From an uncultured Coriobacteriaceae bacterium (GTDB lineage: Bacteria; Actinomycetota; Coriobacteriia; Coriobacteriales; UMGS124), in the NCBI GenBank assembly GCA_900539345.1, contig UQBS01000007.1:17392-81391 (forward strand): a stretch of DNA of 64,000 nucleotides, written 5' to 3'. The notes beneath the pieces were generated by a model. That model made no database searches and was not told where the DNA came from. It saw only the letters and a program-made list of their open reading frames with translations. Of the stretch, positions 17,807 to 26,808 are shown piece after piece. Position 1 is the first letter of the stretch. Each line of letters opens with the position of its first letter. The translations under genes were made by a program, and so were the position numbers.

Positions 17807-18829
17807 ATGCAGAAAGACACCGAGGTACGTCTGGGCCATGGCTCGGGCGGCGCGATGATGAAGCGCCTCATCGACGACCTGTTCCTTGACGAGTTCTCCG
17901 ACGAGGCCGCCCTTCCCGGCGACGACGCGGGCGTCGTGCCCCTGGGAGGCGAGCGCATCGCCATGAGCACCGACTCGTTCGTGGTGACGCCGCAGTTCTT
18001 CCCCGGCGGGGACATCGGCCGCCTTGCCGTGTGCGGCACGGTCAACGACGTGGCCACCTCGGGCGCCCAGGTGAAGTACCTCTCCTGCGGCTTCGTGCTC
18101 GAAGAGGGCTATCCCATGGACAAGCTGCGCCAGATTGTGCGCACGATGGCTGAGACCGCCGCCGAGGCGGGCGTGTCCATCGTGACCGGCGACACGAAGG
18201 TCGTCGAGCGCGGCCACGCCGACGGCGTGTTCATCAACACCGCAGGCGTGGGCCTTGTGCCGGCCGGCGTCAACCTGTCGGGGCGCAACTGCAAGCCCGG
18301 CGACAAGGTGCTCGTCTCCGGCACCCTGGGCGACCACGGCATCTGCATCATCTCGCAGCGCGAGGGCCTCGCCTTCTCCACTACCCTTACCACCGACGCA
18401 GCGCCTCTCAACCACCTCATCGCCGCCGTGCTTGAGGCGGCGCCTCACACGCGCGCCTTCCGTGACCCCACGCGCGGCGGCCTTGCCTCCACGCTCAACG
18501 AGTTCGCCGAGGCCAGCGGCGTGGACATCGTGGTGGCCGAGGACGACGTGCCCGTGCGCGACGAGGTGCGCGGCGCCTGCGAGATGCTCGGCTACGACGT
18601 GTTCCAGGTAGCCAACGAGGGCAAGATGGTGGCCGTTGTGCCCGCCGACGAGGCCGACGCCGCGCTTGCCGCCATGCGCGCAAGCCGCTATGGCGAGAAC
18701 GCCGCGATTATCGGCGAGGTCTGCGAGCCCGCCTGCGAAGGCGGCCACACCGTTCGCCTGAGGACCGCGTTTGGTTCCACACGCATTCTCGACATGCTTG
18801 TGGGAGAGCAGCTCCCCCGCATCTGCTAG
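17807..18829 (+). CDS. hypE: HypE hydrogenase maturation factor (carbamoyl dehydratase)
   Basis: A 340-aa AIR-synthase-related (PurM-fold) protein that accepts the carbamoyl group from HypF on its last Cys and dehydrates it to thiocyanate using ATP. The N-terminal half has LGHGSGGAMM and GDDAGVVPL, the central part GRLAVCGTVNDVATSGAQVKYLS, and the protein ends in the diagnostic PRIC with the acceptor Cys as last residue. GAAAGG is about 12 nt upstream. Last hyp gene in the run; hypA and hypB and the hydrogenase structural genes are not in this window. Confidence 0.97.
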   Translation: MQKDTEVRLGHGSGGAMMKRLIDDLFLDEFSDEAALPGDDAGVVPLGGERIAMSTDSFVVTPQFFPGGDIGRLAVCGTVNDVATSGAQVKYLSCGFVLEEGYPMDKLRQIVRTMAETAAEAGVSIVTGDTKVVERGHADGVFINTAGVGLVPAGVNLSGRNCKPGDKVLVSGTLGDHGICIISQREGLAFSTTLTTDAAPLNHLIAAVLEAAPHTRAFRDPTRGGLASTLNEFAEASGVDIVVAEDDVPVRDEVRGACEMLGYDVFQVANEGKMVAVVPADEADAALAAMRASRYGENAAIIGEVCEPACEGGHTVRLRTAFGSTRILDMLVGEQLPRIC

Positions 18830-18896
18830 CATTTCACTCACGTCTGGCCCGTATACACCGAGGCCATGTTCGACGACCTTGATTGGAGAGTCTGCC

Positions 18897-20618
18897 GTGA
18901 CTCGCAAAAACATCGCACAAGCGCCGTGCCCTGCCGAGAAACTCGTGGCAGAGCATGTGCCCTCCCGCATGCACATCAAGGACAGCACGCTGTATGACTT
19001 CAGCGAGGTTGCCCTGGACAGTGCGCGCAACTTCATGGGTTGGACCGACCTGGCAAGCAACCCTCCCACCCCGATCGACCAGATCGAGGAGTTCGCTCGC
19101 GGCGTGGCCGACGACGACATCAACTACGTGGGTCTTCTCGGCGAGGGCGGCAGCTCTCAGGCTCCCATGACCATCACGAAGCTCTGCGCCGCCCTGCACC
19201 CCCGCGTGCGCTTCTCCACGCTCGACTCCCTGTCGCCCGTGTACGTGAGGCAGATCCTGCACGGTGTGGACTACGCGCATGCCATCTTCATCGTGTCGAG
19301 CAAGTCAGGCGGCACCCTTGAGACGCTCTCGCTGTACCACGTCATCTGGGAGGACGTGGTCCGCGAGCTCGGCGAGCAGGAAGCTGGCAAGCACTTCGTG
19401 GCCATCACCGACCCGGGCAGCGACCTGGAGAAGCTCGCCCGCGAGCGCTCCTTCCGCGGTGTGTTCCTCGGCGAGCCCACCGTTGGCGGGCGCTTCTCGG
19501 CGCTGTCGGTCTTCGGCCTGGTACCGGCGGCCTTGTGCGGCCTGGACGTGCGCGACATGGTGACTCGCGCCGCCGAGATGGAGCGCATGTGCTCCCAGGA
19601 CAGCCTGAACAACCCCGCCGTTCAGCTGGCGAGCTTCCTCATCACGAACCTCTCCCCCGCCTCGGCCAATTGCTTCACCTACATCTCGCCCCAGCCGGGG
19701 CGCGTCTTCGGCCTGTGGATGGAGCAGCTCATCGCAGAGAGCCTCGGCAAGGACGGCAAGGGCGTCGTGCCTCACATCGAGATCGACGTCAACCTGCTCA
19801 ACCACCATCAGCCCATGCACCCCGTGGTGGTGTACCACACCAACGCCGACTCCACGTTCGACCGCGAGGCTTCGATGCTCTCGCCCAACGTGCCGCAGCG
19901 CTCCTACATGCTCGAGGACCCCATGGACATCGGGCGCCACTTCGTGCTGTGGGAGTACGCCACCGCGTTCATGGGCTGGCTCATGGAGGTCCCGCCCTTC
20001 AACCAGCCCGACGTGCAGGCCGCCAAGACCAACACGAAGGCGATTCTCGCAGGTCATTTGCCCGACCGCACGCATCGCCTGGCCGAGCCTTGGGTGTGCG
20101 CCGAGTATTCCGACGAGTTCGCCTCGCAGACGGGCATCGTCGACCCCACGCAGATGCGCTCCGTGGACTCGGTGATCGACGCCTTCATGAGCCTGGTTGA
20201 GCCTGGCTGCTGGATCTCGGTCAACGCGTTCCTCCCCTTCACGGGCGAGCGCCGCGGCCCCATGGAGGTCATCCGCCACACACTCGCACGCCATCTGAGG
20301 GTGCCTTGCTCGCTTGAGATCGGCCCTCGCTACCTTCACTCGACCGGCCAGCTCCAGAAGGGCGGCGAGAACACCGGTCTCTTCCTCATTCTCTCGGGCA
20401 ACGAGGTCAACGACCTTGAGGTCCCCGGCACCCAGTACAGCCTGGGCCAGCTCGAGGTCGCACAGAGCAAGGGCGATCTGGAGACGCTCTCGGCCAAGGG
20501 GCGCCGGGCGCTGCACCTGCACATGATCGACACCGACGCCGACACCCTGTGGAGGCTGGCACACGCCTTTGAGGAAGCCGGAACGAGAATCGCCATCAAG
20601 CGCGCCCTGGGCAAGTAG
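18897..20618 (+). CDS. pgi: Glucose-6-phosphate isomerase
   Basis: A 573-aa SIS-domain isomerase interconverting glucose-6-P and fructose-6-P in glycolysis. SIS motifs are GEGGSSQAPMTI (phosphate loop), FIVSSKSGGTLETL, and FLGEPTVGGRFSALSVFG (counterpart of the PGI signature). Its sequence is closest in style to the isomerase half of bifunctional transaldolase-isomerase proteins, but no transaldolase domain is present upstream. GTG 18897 was chosen because GGAGA lies 7 nt upstream; the longer reading overlaps hypE. It starts 67 bp after hypE and is followed 9 nt later by an SDR gene, so the two form a pair. Confidence 0.85.
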   Translation: MTRKNIAQAPCPAEKLVAEHVPSRMHIKDSTLYDFSEVALDSARNFMGWTDLASNPPTPIDQIEEFARGVADDDINYVGLLGEGGSSQAPMTITKLCAALHPRVRFSTLDSLSPVYVRQILHGVDYAHAIFIVSSKSGGTLETLSLYHVIWEDVVRELGEQEAGKHFVAITDPGSDLEKLARERSFRGVFLGEPTVGGRFSALSVFGLVPAALCGLDVRDMVTRAAEMERMCSQDSLNNPAVQLASFLITNLSPASANCFTYISPQPGRVFGLWMEQLIAESLGKDGKGVVPHIEIDVNLLNHHQPMHPVVVYHTNADSTFDREASMLSPNVPQRSYMLEDPMDIGRHFVLWEYATAFMGWLMEVPPFNQPDVQAAKTNTKAILAGHLPDRTHRLAEPWVCAEYSDEFASQTGIVDPTQMRSVDSVIDAFMSLVEPGCWISVNAFLPFTGERRGPMEVIRHTLARHLRVPCSLEIGPRYLHSTGQLQKGGENTGLFLILSGNEVNDLEVPGTQYSLGQLEVAQSKGDLETLSAKGRRALHLHMIDTDADTLWRLAHAFEEAGTRIAIKRALGK

Positions 20619-20627
20619 GAGACCCGC

Positions 20628-21431
20628 ATGAAGAACGTCGCGATTGTGACGGGGGCCACCTCGGGCGTGGGCCGCGAGTTTGTACAGCAGCTCGATGAGA
20701 TGCTCTATGGCTCCATCGACGAGATCTGGGCGGTGGCGCGCAGTGCCGAAGGCCTCTCTCAGCTGTCTGAGACGGCCCAGACGCCCGTACGTGCCTTTGC
20801 GCTCGACCTGACCGACACCAGCGCCCCGCGCCAGCTGGAAATGGCGCTGGAGCTGGAGCAGGCGGCACAAGGTGTGAACGTCGCTTGGCTCGTCAACAGC
20901 GCAGGCTCAGGATGGTTTGGGGGTTACCAGGACATGGGCAGCTCGGCTGTGCGCCGCATGGTTGAGCTCAACTGCCTGGCCCTTGCCGACATCACCTCGG
21001 CAGCCCTCCCCTATATGACGCCAGGCTCGCGTATCGTGAACATGTCTTCCATTGCGGCGTTTTTGCCTCTTCCGGGCATGGCGCTCTATGCGGCGACGAA
21101 GCGCTTCGTGCTTGACCTCACGCACGGTCTCAACGAGGACCTGCGCGGCACGGGCATCAACGCCTGCGCCGTATGCCCCAAGGCGATACGCACGGGCTTC
21201 TGGGACGGCGCAGGCTCCGACGAGGCCAAGGGCATGGGCTTCTTCTTTGGCACGGAAGACGTTGCCGACGTGGTGCGCAAGGCCATCCACGCCGTGCAGA
21301 TGGGCCGCGGCAGCGTCGTCACTTCGCCCGACATGAAGCTTGCCTGCGCTGCCTTCAAGGTGATGCCCTACGGCATGCTCTGTGGGCTCACCAAGGCGGC
21401 TCTGGCAGCCCATCGGTCACTGGCCTACTGA
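20628..21431 (+). CDS. Short-chain dehydrogenase/reductase
   Basis: A 267-aa classical SDR. The Rossmann NAD(P) loop is VTGATSGVGREF (residues 7-18), NSAG is at about 88-91, and the catalytic Ser-Tyr-Lys set is in NMSSIAAF and YAATKR (Tyr-x-x-x-Lys). The Ser motif and the two charged residues after the loop do not give the substrate. Cytoplasmic oxidoreductase with no membrane segment. GGAG lies 7 nt before the ATG and only 9 nt separate it from pgi. A strong hairpin follows, ending the unit. Confidence 0.9.
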   Translation: MKNVAIVTGATSGVGREFVQQLDEMLYGSIDEIWAVARSAEGLSQLSETAQTPVRAFALDLTDTSAPRQLEMALELEQAAQGVNVAWLVNSAGSGWFGGYQDMGSSAVRRMVELNCLALADITSAALPYMTPGSRIVNMSSIAAFLPLPGMALYAATKRFVLDLTHGLNEDLRGTGINACAVCPKAIRTGFWDGAGSDEAKGMGFFFGTEDVADVVRKAIHAVQMGRGSVVTSPDMKLACAAFKVMPYGMLCGLTKAALAAHRSLAY

Positions 21432-21474
21432 GAACGGGCGCCACGACACTCGCTCTTCCTCCATACCGATGCAC

Positions 21475-21506
21475 AAAAAAAGGGTCCGCATATGCGGGCC
21501 CTTTTG
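21475..21506. terminator. Bidirectional terminator between SDR and slyD genes
   Basis: AAGGGTCCGC at 21480-21489 pairs with GCGGGCCCTT at 21494-21503 around an ATAT loop, with A and T runs on either side. It serves both converging genes. Confidence 0.88.
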
Positions 21507-21548
21507 CATGGCGTAGATAAGCGCACACAAGCGCCGTATATCCGAGGC

Positions 21549-22031
21549 TTAGTGGCAGCCGGAGCAGCCGCCGCCGCAATCGCCGCAGGAACCGCCGCAG
21601 CAGGACTCGGGAGCCTCCTCGCGGCTGACAAGCTCGAGCTCGAACGTCAGGGCCTTGCCGGCGAGGTTGTGGTTGAAGTCAAGGTACACCTTGCCGTCCT
21701 CGATCTTCTCAACCAGAGCAGGCATGGGATAGCCGGCGGGGTTGCGGAAGTAAACGGTCTGGCCCACGGGAAGCTGCTCGTAGTTGGGCACGGACTCGCA
21801 GGGGATGGCCTGCACGAGACGCTCGTCACGCTCGCCGTAGGCATCCTTGGGCTCGAAGCGAGCCGTCTTCTTGTCGCCGGGCTGCATCTCAGCGACAGTC
21901 TTCTCAAAGCCGGGGATGACCTGGTGGGCACCCTCGACGAACGTGATGGGCTCGTTGCGGTCGTAGCTGCAGTCGAACTGCGTGCCGTCGTCGAGCGTGC
22001 CGCGGTAGTGGACGGAAACCTGAGTTGCCAT
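21549..22031 (-). CDS. slyD: SlyD-like FKBP peptidyl-prolyl isomerase with Cys-rich metal tail
   Basis: A 160-aa protein. Residues 5-75 form the FKBP half (VHYRGTLDDGTQFDCSY, VIPGFEKTVAEMQPGDKK), followed by the IF (insert-in-flap) chaperone domain with PKDAYGERDERLV, a SlyD hallmark. The C-terminus is a Gly/Cys-rich metal tail (CCGGSCGDCGGGCSGCH) with six Cys and a final His. In E. coli, SlyD feeds nickel to HypB during hydrogenase maturation, and the hyp genes lie a few kb away, which supports the assignment. Start ATG 22031 has GGGAGAGA 5 nt upstream. It is monocistronic. Confidence 0.92.
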   Translation of the reverse strand: MATQVSVHYRGTLDDGTQFDCSYDRNEPITFVEGAHQVIPGFEKTVAEMQPGDKKTARFEPKDAYGERDERLVQAIPCESVPNYEQLPVGQTVYFRNPAGYPMPALVEKIEDGKVYLDFNHNLAGKALTFELELVSREEAPESCCGGSCGDCGGGCSGCH

Positions 22032-22313
22032 TGAGCTCTCTCCCATTCCGCACGGGGCCTATCCCCATGCTGTATCCATTAGAACGCAACGTAGATGCAG
22101 GCAGCGCGCATCCAAGGGTCCAAAGGCCCAAGCCATGCGTGAACCTATGTGTACCCCGCCCGGCTCATGCCAGACAAGAAGTAACGCATGAAACACCCGC
22201 GTCAAACAAAACAAAGCATGCGCTACCATAGCATATGCAACGCAGCTAAAGCCCTGCAACCGGGCAAGAATTGCCCGAATGACGCGCAGGATACCACCTT
22301 GTGCCAAAGCGAA

Positions 22314-23312
22314 CTAATACTCGCCACCATGTGCGTTGCCGAACTTGTCGGCAGCCTCTGCAAAGTTGGGCTGCTGCAACGCCCATGTGACGAACTCGGG
22401 CGTATCGACAACCAAGAAGTCGGCCTCATAGCAGGCAAGCAACGACTCGTCGGCACTTCCGGGTTTGAACACGGGGCGGTCGGGCAAATACGGCGGCACA
22501 TAGCTGGGGCTGGCAAGAAAGAACGCAGCCCCTGGGCACAGGCGCGCGAGGCCATTGAGGGCGCGCTTGGCGGCATCCAGGCGGCCGAGCTTGTAGAGCA
22601 GCACGCTGCGCGCGATGTGCATCCAGCAGCTGCCCTCTCGGCCATAGCGCACATCGAGGGCGTTGAGCCCTTCCTCGTCCTCAAGACGCGCGTACAGCAG
22701 CGCGGCGGTGTGGCGCACGCCCTGTCCGTCGGCAGGAGCCTCGTCAAGCATCTCGCAAGCCAGATTGAGCGCCTGGCGATAGCAAGCCGCCTGCACGAGC
22801 AGATCGAGCCTGCGGGCACGCATGCGCAGGTAAGGGCGCATGAACACGGCATCCCACGGGTCGGCCACGGCATCGTCGTAGAGCGCCGAGCGCTGCTCGC
22901 ACCACTGACGGGCCTCGGCCTCAAGCCCGCTGAGCCCATCGATGGCCTGCTCGAACGTGTCGGCCATGATGATGACGTCGAGTGTGCGCGCGTCGTAGCA
23001 GTGTGGGTCGCACTCGATGCAGCGAGCTAACAGCGCATGGGTCTGAGGAAGCTTCGAGGGCGGTTTACGGGGCGCGTCGGGGGCGGTCCCATACATCGCG
23101 TCGAGCTCGTCGTCAATGTCGCGCTGGGCGCGTGCCACAGCCTTCTCAAGCAGGAGCAGCGCCTTGTCCTCGTCGTCCTTCACGAGGGTCTCAGGCGAAC
23201 GCATCGCCTGGCGCGTGAAGTCTGCCATGCGAGCGGCGTCGGTGGCCAGGCTCGGGTCGTCCTTGACGGCCTTGCGCAGAAGGCGCTCGGTGAGTTCTGC
23301 CGCTACAAGCAT
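22314..23312 (-). CDS. TPR-like repeat protein, downstream paralogue
   Basis: A 332-aa all-helical, soluble protein resembling its upstream neighbour. Shared stretches include PYLRMRARRLDLLVQAA, RQALNLACEMLDEAPADGQGVRH and a 'LEDEEGLNAL' segment, so the pair arose by duplication. Helical hairpins spaced about 34 residues apart suggest a TPR-type scaffold; no catalytic motif, signal or membrane segment is visible. ATG 23312 has GGGGGAG 7 nt upstream and overlaps the end of the previous gene by 10 nt, so the two are co-translated. Function unknown. Homologues described as ST7-like or tetratricopeptide proteins would be the nearest guess. Confidence 0.7.
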   Translation of the reverse strand: MLVAAELTERLLRKAVKDDPSLATDAARMADFTRQAMRSPETLVKDDEDKALLLLEKAVARAQRDIDDELDAMYGTAPDAPRKPPSKLPQTHALLARCIECDPHCYDARTLDVIIMADTFEQAIDGLSGLEAEARQWCEQRSALYDDAVADPWDAVFMRPYLRMRARRLDLLVQAACYRQALNLACEMLDEAPADGQGVRHTAALLYARLEDEEGLNALDVRYGREGSCWMHIARSVLLYKLGRLDAAKRALNGLARLCPGAAFFLASPSYVPPYLPDRPVFKPGSADESLLACYEADFLVVDTPEFVTWALQQPNFAEAADKFGNAHGGEY

Positions 23313-24337
23313 GTCTGGTCTCCCCCTTCCCGTTCCTGTGCCGCCTGGGCACGCGACTCCTCCAGCACACGAGCCGCCTCCACATCGGGGTGCATCGATA
23401 TCCATGAGCTCAGAGGGCTCGAGAAGTCCCCGCAGTTCTCATCGAGCACGACGGCCGCCTCGCTCACCGCGATGAACAGCTCGTCGTCGCTGCCCTCCGC
23501 ATACTCAAGGTGACCGAAGAGACCGGCGGGCAGTTCGTCCTGGTAGGCAAGGGTGACGCCAGCCTGGGGATAGGTGCGCATGATGGCATGCAGCTCACGC
23601 TCGGCCGCCTCGAAATCGCAGCGCTTGTAGGCCAAGAAAAGCTCAGCCAAGGCAAACCAGGCGTTGTCGTCGCCCGGATAGCGCTCACGCAGCGCATGGA
23701 AGCCCGCCTCGTCCTCGAGCTTCACGTAGTCGAAGGCCGCCACCTGCCTGAACCCGGCAACGTCGTCATGGTCGGCATCGAGCATCTTGAGACAGACCTC
23801 GAGCGAGGCGCGGTAGCGTCCCAGGCTCAGCTGCTCGTTGGCTATGTCGAGCATCCAGCGCAGGTAGGGCTTCATGTACGGCCCCATGCCCATATGTCCC
23901 TGCATAGGCATGGCATGCACGGCGCGCGCTCGCTCGGCACACTCGTCATGCACGCGCTCGGCTCCCTCAACAAGGAAGTCGAGCATCTCCTGGCGCGTGG
24001 GGCGCTGGAGGTTCTTCTGGATGCGCAGCGCGTCATGGCAAGCAGGGTCGAGCTTGAGGGCCTCGTCGACCATGGCGGTGGCCTCTACGGTGCTGCGGTT
24101 GACGTCGTCCTGGGTTTTCGCCTCAATGACCTGGTGGTCAAAAATCTGGGCGGCTCGGCCGGCGAGGGCAAAAGCACGGTCGGCATCCGTCTGCGGCAGG
24201 GCATCGCGGTCCTTGGCATATCGCTCGGGAAAAGCCGAGAGCATGGCGACAAGGTTGGGGTACTCCTTTGCCGCCGTGGAGGACGCCCAGCGCACGGCCA
24301 GGCGTTCAAAGTCTTCAGAAGCAGGAACCATGCTCAT
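23303..24337 (-). CDS. TPR-like repeat protein, upstream paralogue
   Basis: A 344-aa soluble helical protein. Visible repeat units: FEAAERELHAIMRTYPQAG and LGRYRASLEVCLKMLDADHDDVAGFRQ, in a TPR-like arrangement. The closest match in the window is the next gene, with which it shares layout and several identical words. AAAGGGGGA precedes ATG 24337. It is 58 bp downstream of the sensor-like gene at 24396 and in the same direction, so the three may form one unit. The specific role is unknown; no enzymatic residues are recognised. Confidence 0.7.
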   Translation of the reverse strand: MSMVPASEDFERLAVRWASSTAAKEYPNLVAMLSAFPERYAKDRDALPQTDADRAFALAGRAAQIFDHQVIEAKTQDDVNRSTVEATAMVDEALKLDPACHDALRIQKNLQRPTRQEMLDFLVEGAERVHDECAERARAVHAMPMQGHMGMGPYMKPYLRWMLDIANEQLSLGRYRASLEVCLKMLDADHDDVAGFRQVAAFDYVKLEDEAGFHALRERYPGDDNAWFALAELFLAYKRCDFEAAERELHAIMRTYPQAGVTLAYQDELPAGLFGHLEYAEGSDDELFIAVSEAAVVLDENCGDFSSPLSSWISMHPDVEAARVLEESRAQAAQEREGGDQTCL

Positions 24338-24395
24338 CGCGGGTCCCCCTTTCGGTACAACGTTGGGTGGATCAGAAAAATCGAGAGCAGGCGCG

Positions 24396-26132
24396 TCAGC
24401 CGCGCGGCAAGGTCATGGTGAGAACGACGCCGCCGCCCAGGCGCTTGCGTTGCTTGATGGTACCCCCGTGGGCATACACGGCAAGCGCCGCTACATAGAG
24501 GCCATACATGAGCCTGTCAAGGCGCATGACGCGTTGACGGTTGAGACCAGCCTCGCGGTTCGACTCTGAGCGACCTGCCTCAGAAGGCAGGCACATGGCC
24601 TGCAGGAGCACCTCGATCGGAGCTTTGTCGTTCTCCTCGATGCGAGGCCTGTCGAGCAAGGCGTTGCGCAAAAGAGCTGCGCGCTTCTTCTCGTAGACGA
24701 ACTCGGTGCCCATGCCCGAGGCTGCGGGAGCACTTTCAAAGGCACCCAAATCAAGCGGGCAGAGCTCCTCGGGGCGGTTGTCTTGCACGACGAGAACGAC
24801 GTCGGTCTCATTGGCGCGCACGGAAACCTCGACGACGCCGCCCTTGGCGACGCAGCCGCAAGCGCATTCCAAGATGAGCGTGACCGCAAGGCGCACAAGC
24901 GGCACGTCAGCCACGATGACGGGCGTGGACTGGCCCGGCACCATCTGGAGCACCTTGCCTGCCAGGCCGCTCTTGAGTACGTCGACCACACCTGCCGCCT
25001 CGGCGGCCAGGTCGCACTGGGCCTGAGGCTCGGCGGACAAGGTCGCCTGCACGCGATCGAGCATGATCTGCATGCGCGAGGTCTCGTCGGCCACTGCGCG
25101 CTCAAGGGCCTCGCGCTGCACGACATACTCGGGGCGCACCGTAAGGAGCGCGTCGCCCAAGGCGTGGACGGTCTGAATGGAAAGGGAGTCGTCGCGCAGC
25201 ATGAGGTCGGCAAAGGCGCTGCGCACGCGCGTCGCGTGCATGGCGCGCAGGTCGCGACGGTGCTTGACGGCAAGCGACTGACGTTCGAGGGCGAGCTTGA
25301 TTTGGTCGGCGATGGCGTCGAGGAATTCGAGGTCGTCGGCGGTGAAGTGGCTGCCCTTGACAGCGACGGCCAGCACGCCCTCCATGCCCGTCTGCGAAAT
25401 AAGCGGCAGGTAGATGATGTCGGACTGCTCGTGAAAGTCGGTGAGAGCGCCGGCACGGGAGCCGTTTTCAAACACCCAGTGCACCACGTACTTCTCGATG
25501 AGCGAGTTGAACGTGTCCTCGCCAAGGTCGCCCTCCACCACGTTGACCGTGGCGTCACGGCGTGCGCGGTCGGTATTTTCGGAATCAAACGGATCGGCCA
25601 GGTACATGGCGCATGAACGCCCAAAGAGGCTCACGACGCTCTGGAGCGCCGTGTCGACCGTCTCGGCAAGGCCATGCGCATAAAAGAAGCTGCCCGTGAG
25701 GTCGAACAGGGCCTCCGTGCGCCTGCGAGACGCGTCGTGAGCGTCGGCCTCCTCGCCGAGTCGCACGACGAGCGCGCCGAGCACAACGGAGATGACCATG
25801 AAGAGGATGAAGGTGAGGAGGCTGGCGCGATGGTCGATGCCAAGGTCGTAGTAGGGACGCACGAAGCGCCAGTCCTGGATGAGCGCGCCGATGCAAGCCG
25901 CGACAATCGTGGGCAAAAAGGCACGCGAGAAGAAGGCAACGGCAACCGTGCCCGCCAGGAAGGCCAGGTAGGTCACGCCCTCTGCAAAACCGAACTCGTA
26001 GGCAGCATAGGCGGCTGCGGTCGCCGCAATGAGGCAGGCGCACGTGATGAGCCACGTGCGAGGCCGCCTCACGCGGTGAACGCGTCCGGCTTGGCTATCT
26101 TTAAGAGCATCGGAAGGAAAAGCCTGTGACAC
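24396..26132 (-). CDS. KdpD-like membrane sensor with GAF domain and degenerate kinase region
   Basis: A 578-aa protein. Four membrane helices (about 25-125) match the DUF4118 region of KdpD (the GFAEGVTYLAFLAGTV and FLPTIVAACIGALIQDWRF stretches). A GAF-like domain follows (about 145-290), then a helical linker and a C-terminal GHKL-type part (about 390-578, ending LGGGVVLTMTLPRG). What is missing: no H-box histidine motif (the equivalent stretch reads RDLRAMHATRV), no clear N-box, and the G1 equivalent reads VQDNRPEE rather than DxGxG. So it looks like a pseudokinase or atypical sensor. Starts at GTG 26132, one base after the flavodoxin stop; weak ribosome-binding site. Upstream of the TPR pair. 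Confidence 0.75.
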   Translation of the reverse strand: MSQAFPSDALKDSQAGRVHRVRRPRTWLITCACLIAATAAAYAAYEFGFAEGVTYLAFLAGTVAVAFFSRAFLPTIVAACIGALIQDWRFVRPYYDLGIDHRASLLTFILFMVISVVLGALVVRLGEEADAHDASRRRTEALFDLTGSFFYAHGLAETVDTALQSVVSLFGRSCAMYLADPFDSENTDRARRDATVNVVEGDLGEDTFNSLIEKYVVHWVFENGSRAGALTDFHEQSDIIYLPLISQTGMEGVLAVAVKGSHFTADDLEFLDAIADQIKLALERQSLAVKHRRDLRAMHATRVRSAFADLMLRDDSLSIQTVHALGDALLTVRPEYVVQREALERAVADETSRMQIMLDRVQATLSAEPQAQCDLAAEAAGVVDVLKSGLAGKVLQMVPGQSTPVIVADVPLVRLAVTLILECACGCVAKGGVVEVSVRANETDVVLVVQDNRPEELCPLDLGAFESAPAASGMGTEFVYEKKRAALLRNALLDRPRIEENDKAPIEVLLQAMCLPSEAGRSESNREAGLNRQRVMRLDRLMYGLYVAALAVYAHGGTIKQRKRLGGGVVLTMTLPRG

Positions 26133-26133
26133 A

Positions 26134-26694
26134 TCAATACTTTCTCATGGGGATAAGCCTGACTTTAGGGCCGCGGCCAAGCATCAGAGGCGCCGTACCG
26201 CGGACCCAAGCATCGACCTTGTCCCAGTCGCGATAGTCGCCTTCGGCGAGCGGGTAGACGCGAAGCGCCAGCTTCTCCATGTTGGTGAAGCCTTCGGTTC
26301 GCTTCCAACCAGGGAAGACGACGCTTGCCTTGGGATGCAGGCCGTGCGCCGTTTCGTGCATAACGGTATCGAGATCTCGCTCAGCAAGGCCCTCCGTCTG
26401 AGGTGAGGCGGCGCGCAGGCCTACCGAAAAGAGGGCAAGCGGGTGCTTGTCGAGAAACTCCGCGTTGGCAGTGAGCCAATCGCGCGCTTCCTTGTGGAAC
26501 TTACCCATCCTCACGCCGCTGCCAAAAACCACGGCGTCGATGTCAGAGGGAATGGTGGGCATTTCCTCGACACTTACAACTTGGGGGCGAACGCCGTATG
26601 CGATGAAGTCGGTTCCGATGCGTTTGGCGATAGTGGTGGTGCAGCCAGAAAGTGTCGAATACGCAATGAGTACCTTCTCCATGCGATGAAGCAT
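26134..26694 (-). CDS. Flavodoxin-domain protein
   Basis: A 186-aa flavodoxin-like protein. The N-terminal strand and FMN phosphate loop are VLIAYSTLSGCTTTIAKRIG, followed by AVVFGSGVRMGKFHKEARDWL (the FMN isoalloxazine loop position) and LALFSVGLRAASP. It resembles HemG/protoporphyrinogen-oxidase-type and other electron-transfer flavodoxins; the substrate is not predictable. I chose ATG 26694 because AGGAG is 5 nt upstream; the ATG at 26682 has no such site. A terminator precedes it, so it probably begins the flavodoxin, sensor, TPR, TPR unit. Confidence 0.82.
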   Translation of the reverse strand: MLHRMEKVLIAYSTLSGCTTTIAKRIGTDFIAYGVRPQVVSVEEMPTIPSDIDAVVFGSGVRMGKFHKEARDWLTANAEFLDKHPLALFSVGLRAASPQTEGLAERDLDTVMHETAHGLHPKASVVFPGWKRTEGFTNMEKLALRVYPLAEGDYRDWDKVDAWVRGTAPLMLGRGPKVRLIPMRKY

Positions 26695-26748
26695 GCAATC
26701 TCCTATTCCCCTGCGGGCAACATAAGACGAACCCATATTGTAACGCAC

Positions 26749-26782
26749 AAAAAAGGCCACCCGCGCGAGGCGGGCAGCCTTT
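26749..26782 (-). terminator. Terminator of the membrane-protein gene at 26809
   Basis: AAAGGC at 26752-26757 pairs with GCCTTT at 26777-26782, with CCCGC/GCGGG inside; plus-strand A run at 26749-26754 gives a T run on the minus strand. Confidence 0.8.
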
Positions 26783-26808
26783 GCCAAACGAAAAGCCGAA
26801 AGTTTCGA

